A stretch of 64,000 nucleotides of DNA. It comes from Sagittula sp. P11 (GTDB taxonomy: Bacteria; Pseudomonadota; Alphaproteobacteria; Rhodobacterales; Rhodobacteraceae). The notes below the pieces were generated by a model. It did no database searches. It had not been told where the DNA came from and saw nothing but the letters and a program-made list of their open reading frames with translations. The translations under genes and the position numbers were made by a program. Positions 56,854 to 64,000 of the stretch are shown in pieces (position 1 is the stretch's first letter; the number at the start of each line of letters is the position of its first letter). Location of the stretch: the NCBI RefSeq assembly GCF_002814095.1, contig NZ_CP021915.1, positions 62,001-126,000 on the forward strand. Direction: 5' to 3'.

Positions 56854-58860
56854 GTGAAAATCAAAACGCTTCTGATCGCCAACCGCGGCGAAATTGCCTG
56901 CCGGATCGCGCGCACTGCGCGGGCCAGCGGTATCACACCTGTCGGCATACATTCGCAGGCCGACGCCAATGCCCTGCATGTCCGCGAGATCGGCAAATCT
57001 GTCTGTATCGGCGGCGGACCGGCCTCCGAAAGTTACCTGAAGATCGACGCGGTGATTGCCGCCGCGCAATCGGTGGGCGCGGATGCGATCCATCCCGGTT
57101 ATGGCTTTCTGGCCGAAAACCCCGATTTTGCTCGTTCGGTCGAAGCCGCCGGCATGATCTTCATGGGGCCGACGCCGGAAACGCTTGAACGTTTCGGCGA
57201 CAAGGCCAGCGCCAAAGAGGCCGCCGTGGCGGCCAGCGTCCCGGTGATTTCGGGCGCCGAAGGTGCGCGGTCCGATCCCGAGCAGATTGCCGAGGAGGTG
57301 CGCCAAATGGGCCTGCCGGTGCTGCTCAAGGCGGTCGGCGGCGGTGGTGGGCGCGGACAACGGCTCGTCACTGACGAGACCACGCTGGTCGAGGACATCG
57401 AAGGCGCGCTGCGCGAAGCAAAATCCACCTTCGGCTCCGAAGGGCTGCTGTTGGAGCGTTTCCTGCCCGAGGCGCGCCATGTTGAAGTGCAGATCGCAGG
57501 TGACGGCAAGGGCCATGTGGTGCATCTGTTCGAACGCGATTGCACGCTTCAGCGCCGCCACCAGAAGGTCATCGAGGAAGCCCCGGCCTGGGGTCTGCCC
57601 CGAACGCTTCTGGACGACATCGCACGCGACGCGGTGCGCTTGGGCGAAACGCTGGACTATCGCGGGCTGGGCACGGTCGAATTTCTGGTCGCGGGTGGCG
57701 AGTATTTCTTCCTTGAGGTGAACCCGCGCATTCAGGTGGAACATCCCGTCACCGAAGCGATCACCGGGCTGGACCTTGTCGCGCTTCACCTGCGGATTGC
57801 CGAAGGCGCGGGCCTTGGACTGGTGCAGGACGATCTGACGATCAACGGCCACGCGGTCGAGGCGCGGCTTTACGCCGAAGATCCGGCGATGCAATTCGCC
57901 CCGTCGACGGGCACGCTCTCCACGCTCAGCCTGCCATCGGGCCTGCGCATCGACAGCGGCGTCGAAGAAGGCGATGCCGTCACGCCCTACTACGACCCGA
58001 TGATCGCCAAGCTGATCGTGCACGCGCCCGACCGGGAAACCGCATTGGCACGTCTAGCCACGGCGCTTGATCATGTCGCGGTCGAAGGTGTCGAAACCAA
58101 TCGCGCCTTTCTGACGGCGCTGGCGCGAAACCATGAATTCGAACGGATGCAGGTGCATACCCGCTGGATCGACGGCAGGCTGGATGAGCTGACACAGGCA
58201 CCCGGCCTGACCCGCCCAGATCTGTGGAAGGCGACCGCTGCCATTCTCTTCGTGACCCAGTCGCGCAGCGACACAGACGCCAATCCCTGGACCAACCGTG
58301 ATGCCTTTACCGGCTGGCGGCTTGGACTGGGCGGCGATGCGATTGAAGCGGGGCAGCGCGTGACGCTTACCGATTCTGACGAGGTATCCGAAGAACTGCG
58401 CGTCAGTCCTGTCAAACCGGGTGCCAAGTACACCATCCGTTCGGAGAAAGGCGAGGCGCTGATACTGTCGGCACGTGAACTGACCCCGGGCCGTTGGCGT
58501 GTCGGCGAAGGCGACACCGTCCATCTGATCGACGCGCGCCTGCACGCGGGCGTGATCGAACTGGATACGCCCGAAGGCCGCCTGGTCTTTCGGCCCGCCG
58601 CGCCCCTTGCCTTTGCCGGCGGCGATGCCGCGGCGGATCGCGCCGTGACCTCTCCGCTGACCGGCATGATTGTCGAAATCAAGGTCTCCGACGGTCAGAG
58701 CGTGGCCGAAGGCGACGTGGTCGCGGTCATGGAATCCATGAAACTCGAAATCTCGATCCGGGCGGCCGCGGCCGGGATCGCCAGCAATATATCCGTCTCG
58801 AATGGGGACATGGTCGATCGCGGCCAGGTCATCGCCGAGATCCTGCCATCCGAGGAGTGA
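56854..58860 (+). CDS. Acyl-CoA carboxylase alpha subunit (biotin carboxylase plus carrier), system 3
   Basis: A 668-residue protein: ANRGEIACRIART, GFLAENPDFARS, AVGGGGGRGQRLV, RDCTLQRRHQKVIEEAPA and EVNPRIQVEHPVTEAI in the biotin carboxylase domain, then the linker, and the biotin lysine in MESMKLEIS near residue 630. Starts with GTG after GAGGAGCGAACC. It pairs with the carboxyltransferase just upstream. The end GLVQDDLT-type linker and length match methylcrotonyl-CoA carboxylase alpha, but geranyl-type enzymes are equally possible. Confidence 0.93.
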   Translation: MKIKTLLIANRGEIACRIARTARASGITPVGIHSQADANALHVREIGKSVCIGGGPASESYLKIDAVIAAAQSVGADAIHPGYGFLAENPDFARSVEAAGMIFMGPTPETLERFGDKASAKEAAVAASVPVISGAEGARSDPEQIAEEVRQMGLPVLLKAVGGGGGRGQRLVTDETTLVEDIEGALREAKSTFGSEGLLLERFLPEARHVEVQIAGDGKGHVVHLFERDCTLQRRHQKVIEEAPAWGLPRTLLDDIARDAVRLGETLDYRGLGTVEFLVAGGEYFFLEVNPRIQVEHPVTEAITGLDLVALHLRIAEGAGLGLVQDDLTINGHAVEARLYAEDPAMQFAPSTGTLSTLSLPSGLRIDSGVEEGDAVTPYYDPMIAKLIVHAPDRETALARLATALDHVAVEGVETNRAFLTALARNHEFERMQVHTRWIDGRLDELTQAPGLTRPDLWKATAAILFVTQSRSDTDANPWTNRDAFTGWRLGLGGDAIEAGQRVTLTDSDEVSEELRVSPVKPGAKYTIRSEKGEALILSARELTPGRWRVGEGDTVHLIDARLHAGVIELDTPEGRLVFRPAAPLAFAGGDAAADRAVTSPLTGMIVEIKVSDGQSVAEGDVVAVMESMKLEISIRAAAAGIASNISVSNGDMVDRGQVIAEILPSEE

Positions 58861-58864
58861 TGAA

Positions 58865-59824
58865 ATGAGCGACTTTCCCAAATTCGTAGAATTTCGTGAA
58901 GAAGGCCCGCGTGAGGGTTTTCAGATCGAAAAGAAGATTTACCCGATCGAAGAGCGGATCGAACTGATCGACATGCTCAGCGAAACCGGCTTGAAACGCA
59001 TTCAGGTCGGCAGCTTTGTCAGCCCGAAATACGTTCCTCAGATGGCGGACACCGGCGAGTTGTTCCAGCGTATCAAGCGCAAACCGGGCGTGAACTACAC
59101 ATCGCTGTGGCTGAACGACAAAGGGTTTCGCAAGGCCCTGACCGCGCATGAGGTCGATATCGACCCGCGTCTGCTGTTCTATCCTTCCGAAGCATTCGCC
59201 CAATCGAACAACAATTGTTCCTCGGCCGAGATGCGGGAAAAACAACGTGACTGGGTCCGTCTTTACAAGGAAGAGGGATATACCGTCGACGCGGCCTATG
59301 TGATGACCGCTTTCGGCTGCAACCTCGAGGGCCCCATCCCCCAAGAACGCATCTTGGACGATTTCCGCTTTATCCTTCAGCTATGCGAAGAAGAGAACAT
59401 CCCCGTGCCGATCCTCGTGGTCGCCGACACCATGGGTTGGGGAAACCCCGAGGCGGTCAAACGGATGATCGGCGCCCTGCGCGAATTGGCGCCCGAGGCG
59501 CGCATCGGTATGCACATCCATGACACACGTGGGCTGGGGATCGCCAACGTTTATGCGGCCCTGTCGATGGGCGTGGACATGTTCGAAAGCTCCGTCGCCG
59601 GTCTTGGCGGCTGTCCTTTCGCGGGCCACGGCCACGCGCGCGCCGCAGGAAATGTCTGCACCGAGGATGCAGTGTTCCTGTGTCACGAGCTCGGCATCGA
59701 AACCGGCATTGATCTGGACAAGCTGATCGCAGCGGCGGTCAAAGCAGAAGAGATCATCGGTGTGCCGCTCATGGGCCGGGTCATGCACACCGGCGGGTTG
59801 GACAAATACCGCAAGTCACGCTGA
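58865..59824 (+). CDS. HMG-CoA lyase-family enzyme
   Basis: A 319-residue TIM-barrel lyase of the DRE-TIM/HMG-CoA lyase group: REEGPREGFQIEKKIYPIEER at the N-terminus, HIHDTRGLGIANVYAAL (metal-binding HxH with aspartate), and SVAGLGGCPFAGHGHARAAGN with the conserved cysteine region. It would split a 3-hydroxy-3-methylglutaryl-type CoA to acetyl-CoA and a ketone or acetoacetate. The usual GAxGN follow-up is GHGHARAAGN here, so the substrate may be larger than HMG-CoA. GAGGAG precedes the ATG. Confidence 0.88.
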   Translation: MSDFPKFVEFREEGPREGFQIEKKIYPIEERIELIDMLSETGLKRIQVGSFVSPKYVPQMADTGELFQRIKRKPGVNYTSLWLNDKGFRKALTAHEVDIDPRLLFYPSEAFAQSNNNCSSAEMREKQRDWVRLYKEEGYTVDAAYVMTAFGCNLEGPIPQERILDDFRFILQLCEEENIPVPILVVADTMGWGNPEAVKRMIGALRELAPEARIGMHIHDTRGLGIANVYAALSMGVDMFESSVAGLGGCPFAGHGHARAAGNVCTEDAVFLCHELGIETGIDLDKLIAAAVKAEEIIGVPLMGRVMHTGGLDKYRKSR

Positions 59825-59836
59825 GGGAGCAAGAAG

Positions 59837-60751
59837 ATGACAAAAGCACTTGACGGAAAGGTCGTTCTGGTCACCGGGGCCGGCGGTGGGATCGGGCGTG
59901 ATATCGCCTTGATGGCAGCTACCGAAGGCGCCGCCGTGGTGGTCAATGATCTGGGCGCATCCCTGAAAGGCACCGGTCAGACAGAAACTGCGGCGCAGAA
60001 AGTCGTCGAAGAGATCAGGGCCGCTGGGGGCGATGCCATTGCCGATGGCGGCTCTGTCACCGATCCCGATGCCGCGCGCGCGATGATCGAAGCCGGGGTC
60101 AAGGAATTCGGTCGCATCGACGCGGTGGTAAACAACGCCGGCATTCTGCGCGACGGTTACTTCCACAAGATGACCTATGAGGATTTCGACGCGGTGGTGA
60201 AGGTCCATCTTTATGGTGCCTTCAATACCAGCCGCGCGGCCGCCGACTATTTCCGCGAACAGGAAAGCGGCGCGCTCGTGCACATGACCTCGACCTCGGG
60301 GCTGATCGGCAATCTGGCGCAGGCGAATTATTCGGCGGCAAAGCTGGGCATCGCGGCCTTCTCGAAATCGGTAGCGCTCGACCTGAAACGCTGGAACGTG
60401 CGGTCAAACTGCATCGCGCCCTTCGCCTGGAGCCGGATGATATCGTCGATCAAGACCGACACGGAGGAACAGAAGGCGCGGGTCGAGAAGGTCAAGAAGA
60501 TGACCCCCGCCAAGGTCGCGCCGATGGCCTGTTACCTGATGAGCGACCGCGCGGCGGATGTGTCGGGGCAAATCTTTGCAGTGCGGATGAACGAGATATT
60601 CCTGTTCAACCAGCCCCGCCCGCTCCGGTCCGTCCACTCCGGTGACGGCTGGACCGCCGATGAAATCGCCGAGCGCGCCATTCCCGCGCTCAAATCGCAA
60701 TTCACACCGCTCGAAGTTTCGGCGGATGTCTTTTCGTGGGATCCGGTCTAA
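59837..60751 (+). CDS. Short-chain dehydrogenase, MFE2-type (3R)-hydroxyacyl-CoA dehydrogenase-like
   Basis: A 304-residue SDR: GAGGGIGRDIALMAATEGAAVVVNDLGASLKG is typical of the dehydrogenase part of multifunctional enzyme 2, an insertion after the second strand included. NNAGILRD, catalytic serine in TSTSGLIGN and YSAAK are intact. A C-terminal extension of about 50 residues exceeds a plain SDR. It would oxidise a (3R)-hydroxyacyl-CoA after an R-specific hydration, for which the MaoC-like gene three places downstream is a candidate. Its stop shares one base with the next start (TAATG). Confidence 0.9.
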   Translation: MTKALDGKVVLVTGAGGGIGRDIALMAATEGAAVVVNDLGASLKGTGQTETAAQKVVEEIRAAGGDAIADGGSVTDPDAARAMIEAGVKEFGRIDAVVNNAGILRDGYFHKMTYEDFDAVVKVHLYGAFNTSRAAADYFREQESGALVHMTSTSGLIGNLAQANYSAAKLGIAAFSKSVALDLKRWNVRSNCIAPFAWSRMISSIKTDTEEQKARVEKVKKMTPAKVAPMACYLMSDRAADVSGQIFAVRMNEIFLFNQPRPLRSVHSGDGWTADEIAERAIPALKSQFTPLEVSADVFSWDPV

Positions 60752-61545
60752 TGGGAAAACGCAAAGAAAAAATCAGCTCCGACATTGCCTGGAGCACCCC
60801 CGACAAGATCTGCGTGCGCGGGCTCGACTTGCCGAACGAAATCCTCGGCCACATGAACCTGGGCGATCTGGCCTTTCTGCAATTGACGGGCCGCAAGGCC
60901 ACGCTCGAGGAAAGCCGCGTCTTCAACGCCATCATCATCACCCTTGTCGAACATGGCATCACGCCATCGGCCCTGGCGGCGCGGATGACCTATATGGGGG
61001 CGCCGGAATCGCTTCAGGCGGCTGTGGCGGCTGGCTTGTGTGGGCTGGGCACCGTCTTTGTCGGTTCTATGGAAGGTGCCTCGAAAATGCTTTACGAGGC
61101 ACTGCCACAGGACAAGTTGGGCACCGGTGTCGATCTGGATGCGCTGGCCGTCGAGACGGTGGAAAAATTCCGCGCCCGCAAGATGATCGTGCCGGGGCTC
61201 GGACATCCGGTGCACAAGCCGGTCGATCCGCGCACACCTCGCCTGTTCCAGATCGCTGCCGAGAACGGCAAGTCCGGTGAATACATCGAGTTGATCCAGA
61301 AAATTCAGGCCGTTGCCGAAGAAAAATCGGGTAAGATGCTGCCGATTAACGCCACCGGGGCGATCGGAGCAATCTGCTGTGAATTTGGCTTCCCCTGGAA
61401 GATCGTGCGGGGCTTTGGCGTCATGGCACGCGCCATCGGTCTGGTCGGTCATATCCTCGAAGAGAGCGAAAACCCGATTTCCTATGAGCTTTGGCAGCGT
61501 GCCGAGCAGGAAATTCTTGAAACGTCGGGTTCAGGAGCGAAGTAA
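60751..61545 (+). CDS. Citryl-CoA lyase-like protein (citrate-synthase fold)
   Basis: A 264-residue protein of the citrate synthase superfamily, shorter than citrate synthase (about 430) and lacking its N-terminal part, as in the lyase domain of ATP citrate lyase and stand-alone citryl-CoA lyases. The signature GLGHPVHKPVDPRTPRLF near residue 148 holds the active-site histidine. A second conserved segment is INATGAIGAICCEFGFPW. Citryl-CoA lyase splits citryl-CoA to acetyl-CoA and oxaloacetate. In this operon the related 3-hydroxy-3-carboxyalkyl-glutaryl-CoA type would fit, but this is inference. Confidence 0.85.
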   Translation: MGKRKEKISSDIAWSTPDKICVRGLDLPNEILGHMNLGDLAFLQLTGRKATLEESRVFNAIIITLVEHGITPSALAARMTYMGAPESLQAAVAAGLCGLGTVFVGSMEGASKMLYEALPQDKLGTGVDLDALAVETVEKFRARKMIVPGLGHPVHKPVDPRTPRLFQIAAENGKSGEYIELIQKIQAVAEEKSGKMLPINATGAIGAICCEFGFPWKIVRGFGVMARAIGLVGHILEESENPISYELWQRAEQEILETSGSGAK

Positions 61546-61548
61546 CCG

Positions 61549-62712
61549 ATGCAGACGTCAGCCCCAGACACTCACACCGATCTGCGCGACGCCTTGCGCG
61601 CACTTTGCGCGCAGTTTCCGCCAGAATATCATCGCAAGTTCGGCGAGGATGAAACCTACCCCGAGGAATTCGTCGATGCGCTGACCCGCGAGGGCTGGCT
61701 CGCCGCGATGATCCCAGAAGAATACGGCGGCTCGGGTCTGGGCCTGACGGAAGCCTCGATCATCATGGAGGAGGTGAACCGCTGCGGCGGCAACGCGGGC
61801 CATTGCCACGGGCAGATGTACAATATGGGCACGCTGCTGCGGCATGGTTCGGAGGAGCAGAAACAGAAATATCTGCCCGGCATCGCCAGCGGCGAATTGC
61901 GCCTGCAATCCATGGCCGTGACCGAACCGACCACCGGCACCGACACCACCAAACTGAAGACCACGGCGGTGAAAAAGGGCGACCGGTATGAGATCAATGG
62001 CCAGAAGGTCTGGATCAGCCGTATCCAGCATTCCGACCTGATGATCCTGCTGGCACGCACCACGCCGCTGGCCGAGGTCAAGAAGAAATCGCAGGGCCTG
62101 TCGATCTTCATGGTCGATCTGAAAGAGGCGATCGGCAACGGCATGGAGGTCCGCCCCATCGCCAATATGCCCGGCCACGAAACCAATGAAGTGTTTTTCG
62201 ACAACCTGGAAATCCCCGCCGAGAACCTGATCGGGACCGAGGGGCGCGGATTTTACCATATTCTTGACGGGCTGATCGCCGAACGTACCCTGATTGCGGC
62301 GGAATGTATCGGTGATGGATACTGGTTCGTCGACAAGGCCCGCACCTATGCCGGCGACCGCATGGTCTTTGACCGCCCCATCGGCCAGAACCAGGGCGTG
62401 CAATTCCCTATCGCCAGGTCCTATGTGAACATCGAGGCCGCCAATCTGATGCGCTTTGAAGCCTGCAGGCGGTTCGATGCTGGGCTGGATTGCGGAGCAC
62501 AGGCGAATATGGCCAAGCTGCTGGCTTCGGAGGCCAGCTGGGAAGCGGCCAATGCCTGCATCCAGACCCATGGCGGCTTCGGTTTCGCACGGGAATACGA
62601 TGTCGAGCGCAAGTTCCGCGAGGCGCGCCTCTATCAGGTCGCCCCGATCTCGACCAACCTGATCCTGTCATATGTCGGAGAACATATCCTCGGCATGCCA
62701 AGATCGTTCTGA
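61549..62712 (+). CDS. Acyl-CoA dehydrogenase (isovaleryl-position glutamate)
   Basis: A 387-residue flavoenzyme: MAVTEPTTGTDTTKLKT is the diverged middle motif (TTGTD in place of GAGSD), and KVWISR and glutamate in LIAERTLIA at the isovaleryl-type position follow. The ending MPRSF matches the paralog at 52661-53821. The middle-motif change is in the FAD pocket region and suggests an unusual substrate. It lies three bases after the lyase gene. Confidence 0.9.
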   Translation: MQTSAPDTHTDLRDALRALCAQFPPEYHRKFGEDETYPEEFVDALTREGWLAAMIPEEYGGSGLGLTEASIIMEEVNRCGGNAGHCHGQMYNMGTLLRHGSEEQKQKYLPGIASGELRLQSMAVTEPTTGTDTTKLKTTAVKKGDRYEINGQKVWISRIQHSDLMILLARTTPLAEVKKKSQGLSIFMVDLKEAIGNGMEVRPIANMPGHETNEVFFDNLEIPAENLIGTEGRGFYHILDGLIAERTLIAAECIGDGYWFVDKARTYAGDRMVFDRPIGQNQGVQFPIARSYVNIEAANLMRFEACRRFDAGLDCGAQANMAKLLASEASWEAANACIQTHGGFGFAREYDVERKFREARLYQVAPISTNLILSYVGEHILGMPRSF

Positions 62713-62723
62713 AGGCCAGGATT

Positions 62724-63563
62724 ATGGGTGAGATCGACCTTGACGCGCTGGCGCCCTGGCTGGGACGCACCGAGACTAAAGAAGACGTTCTGACGGAGGG
62801 GCTGATCGACAAATTCCGCGCCACGCTCGGTCCGCATCTTTGGGACGGATCAGGCGATGTCCCGCTGGGAATTCATTGGTGCATTTCCCTTGATACCGTG
62901 CCAGCGACCGCCCTGTCAGAAGACGGCCATGCCGCAAGGGGTGGATTCCTACCCCCTGTCCCGCTGCCCGCCCGGATGTGGGCCGGCGGCGATGTTAAAC
63001 ATATCGCGCCGCTGAAAATCGGCGAAACCATCACCCGGCGCTCTTCGATCAGGGATATTGTGGCCAAGCAGGGCCGTAGTGGACCATTGGTGTTTGTGAC
63101 CGTCGAACATGAGTATCTGAGTGGCAACCGGCTTTGTATCCGGGAGCAGCAAACGATCGTTTATCGTGAGATTTCCACCCCCCGCACGGGCGAGAGCGCA
63201 GCTGACGCGGGTGACCCCACCACGCTTAGATCGACGCTGACACCGGATCCTGTTCTTCTGTTTCGCTATTCGGCGCTGACGTTCAATGCCCATCGCATTC
63301 ACTATGATTACGTCTACGCCACCGAAACCGAAGCCTATTCCGGGCTTGTTGTGCATGGCCCATTGCAGGCCACGCTGCTTCTGAATCTGGCGGCGGATGC
63401 GTTGAAAACATCGCCCCACCGGTTTTCGTTCCGCGGCCTCGCGCCACTCACCCTGCCCTGCGAATTGCAACTGCACAATGAAGAGACCGGCACCTCCGGG
63501 ACAGTCTGGTGTCAGGATCAAAACGGTCTTCGAAGCTTTTCCGCAGAGTACGCGGCTGTCTGA
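62724..63563 (+). CDS. MaoC-like dehydratase/hydratase (HTD2 or mesaconyl-C4-CoA-hydratase-like)
   Basis: A 279-residue double-hotdog protein. FNAHRIHYDYVYATETEAYSGLVVHGPLQATLLLNLAAD holds the family Asp-His-type hydratase motif (H..HYD, VHGP). The N-terminal half has IHWCISLDTVPATAL. The type includes mesaconyl-C4-CoA hydratase and HTD2 3-hydroxyacyl-thioester dehydratases; R-specific hydration is typical. It would work with the MFE2-like SDR of the same operon. It is the last gene of the plus operon. Confidence 0.87.
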   Translation: MGEIDLDALAPWLGRTETKEDVLTEGLIDKFRATLGPHLWDGSGDVPLGIHWCISLDTVPATALSEDGHAARGGFLPPVPLPARMWAGGDVKHIAPLKIGETITRRSSIRDIVAKQGRSGPLVFVTVEHEYLSGNRLCIREQQTIVYREISTPRTGESAADAGDPTTLRSTLTPDPVLLFRYSALTFNAHRIHYDYVYATETEAYSGLVVHGPLQATLLLNLAADALKTSPHRFSFRGLAPLTLPCELQLHNEETGTSGTVWCQDQNGLRSFSAEYAAV

Positions 63564-63592
63564 TCGGTTTCCTTTGGTAGCGGATTCAGTTG

Positions 63593-63621
63593 TTGACCAA
63601 TTTTTCTAACATCTGTTAGGC
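63593..63621 (+). promoter_or_regulatory. Promoter with operator site 7 (transport genes)
   Basis: TTGACC, seven bases (AATTTTT), CTAACATCTGTTAG (63606-63619, perfect arms), with a 17-base spacer to a weak TTAGGC. The site-to-box distance agrees with sites 3, 4 and 6 to within one base. Downstream lie a 30-codon ORF and the ABC ATPase gene. Confidence 0.72.
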
Positions 63622-63686
63622 TGCGCGGAGAGACTTGGTAAAATAGACCAGGCAAACCTCTGAATTAAGAGGTGGGAGGAGGAACG

Positions 63687-63779
63687 ATGCGAGGAAAACT
63701 CGTAACCAACGGAAAACCGTGCGGTCAGGCTATGCGTGCCTCCATGAGGTGTTGGGGAAAAGCACGGGTTGTAACATGA
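63687..63779 (+). CDS. 30-residue leader-type ORF coupled to the ABC ATPase gene
   Basis: ATG preceded by GGTGGGAGGAGGAACG, one of the strongest ribosome-binding sites of the window. The product is a basic 30-residue peptide with two cysteines and one tryptophan, no signal or membrane segment. The stop TGA overlaps the ATPase start as ATGA. It may be a translated leader that couples ribosomes into the transport gene, or the extended 5' part of its control region. Function unknown. Confidence 0.55.
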   Translation: MRGKLVTNGKPCGQAMRASMRCWGKARVVT

Positions 63780-64000
63780 CCACGAATAACGGGCACGTAT
63801 CGTCACCGCTTGCGGTGCGTGGCGCAACTTTGAAATTTGGCGGTGTGACCGCGCTCGACGATGTGAGCATCTCCGTGGCCGACGATGAATTGCTTGCAAT
63901 TATCGGTCCGAATGGTGCCGGAAAAACATCACTTCTGAACGTGACTGCGGGCTTCTACCGTCCGCAGAAGGGCCGTGTCGAATTGTCCGGGCAGGACGTG
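63776..64000 (+). CDS. ABC transporter ATP-binding protein, LivG-type (5' part only)
   Basis: The first 75 codons. KFGGVTALDDVSISVADDELLAIIGPNGAGKTSLLNVTAGFY holds Walker A GPNGAGKT near residue 50, and the pattern is that of LivG in branched-chain amino acid and similar uptake systems. These systems also import aromatic and other acids. It would energise uptake of the pathway substrate; the partner permease and binding-protein genes must lie past the window end. Confidence 0.85.
   Translation, partial: MTTNNGHVSSPLAVRGATLKFGGVTALDDVSISVADDELLAIIGPNGAGKTSLLNVTAGFYRPQKGRVELSGQDV

Noticed and set aside
1-64000. CRISPR arrays, rRNA, tRNA and replication origin
   Set aside because: No regularly spaced repeats, no tRNA-like folds and no rep or iteron-like sequences were noticed on reading both strands.

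Overview
The window reads as an alphaproteobacterial replicon of the Rhodobacteraceae (Roseobacter) type. The DNA is GC-rich, genes are packed with many 4-base ATGA overlaps, and the virB layout and many proteins have a Rhodobacterales character by eye. This placement is an inference; no rRNA, replication gene or other phylogenetic marker is present. The window splits into a conjugation part (about 1-15.1 kb) and a catabolic part (about 15.3-64 kb).

Region 1, 1-15.1 kb. A cut-off C-terminal fragment is followed by a small two-gene pair resembling a toxin-antitoxin module, with a 24-bp palindrome in front. A long minus-strand type IV secretion operon reads from right to left: hypothetical, virB1, virB2, virB3, virB4, a small lipoprotein (virB7-like), a lytic transglycosylase with VirB5-like ends, virB5, virB8, virB9, virB10, virB11, two small genes, virB6. 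No relaxase, coupling protein or replication gene is in view. Right of the operon lie a small secreted protein, an Xre regulator with two palindromes, a TrbM-like secreted protein and a hypothetical gene. This looks like part of a conjugative plasmid or integrated element.

Region 2, 15.3-43 kb. A dense acyl-CoA catabolic island begins. The first operon (minus) holds tetR, carboxyltransferase, enoyl-CoA hydratase, biotin carboxylase, acyl-CoA dehydrogenase and the biotin transporter bioY. Then come an SDR/SCP2-type thiolase operon (minus), a PaaY-like hexapeptide protein (plus), and a second carboxylase operon (minus) with an AtuA-family gene and a hydratase. A plus-strand operon encodes two acyl-CoA dehydrogenases, an SDR, a hydratase and two thioesterases. 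A regulator made of two fused TetR proteins follows, then an SDR, an acyl-CoA ligase, an NmrA-like protein, an AraC regulator and a thioesterase.

Region 3, 44-47 kb. This is a scarred segment: a broken tag gene, a marR/doxX/GST module, and a second copy of the 3' end of the thioesterase gene.

Region 4, 47-64 kb. A minus pair (2,4-dienoyl-CoA reductase-like flavoenzyme, acyl-CoA ligase) diverges from an eleven-gene plus operon: three acyl-CoA dehydrogenases, hydratase, PaaK-like ligase, a third carboxylase (beta then alpha), HMG-CoA lyase-like enzyme, MFE2-like SDR, citrate-synthase-fold citryl-CoA lyase and MaoC-like dehydratase. A 30-codon ORF and a LivG-type ABC ATPase gene run off the end.

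The most striking signal is a shared palindrome, CTAAC-N4-GTTAG, found by eye at seven promoters across 40 kb. It often sits exactly 6 bp after a TTGAYC-type -35 box. It ties the operons into one regulon, probably controlled by the TetR paralogs. Three methylcrotonyl/geranyl-CoA-carboxylase-like enzymes, AtuA, HMG-CoA lyase and a biotin importer suggest carboxylation-dependent breakdown of beta-methyl-branched (isoprenoid-like) acids. The actual substrate cannot be read from sequence.
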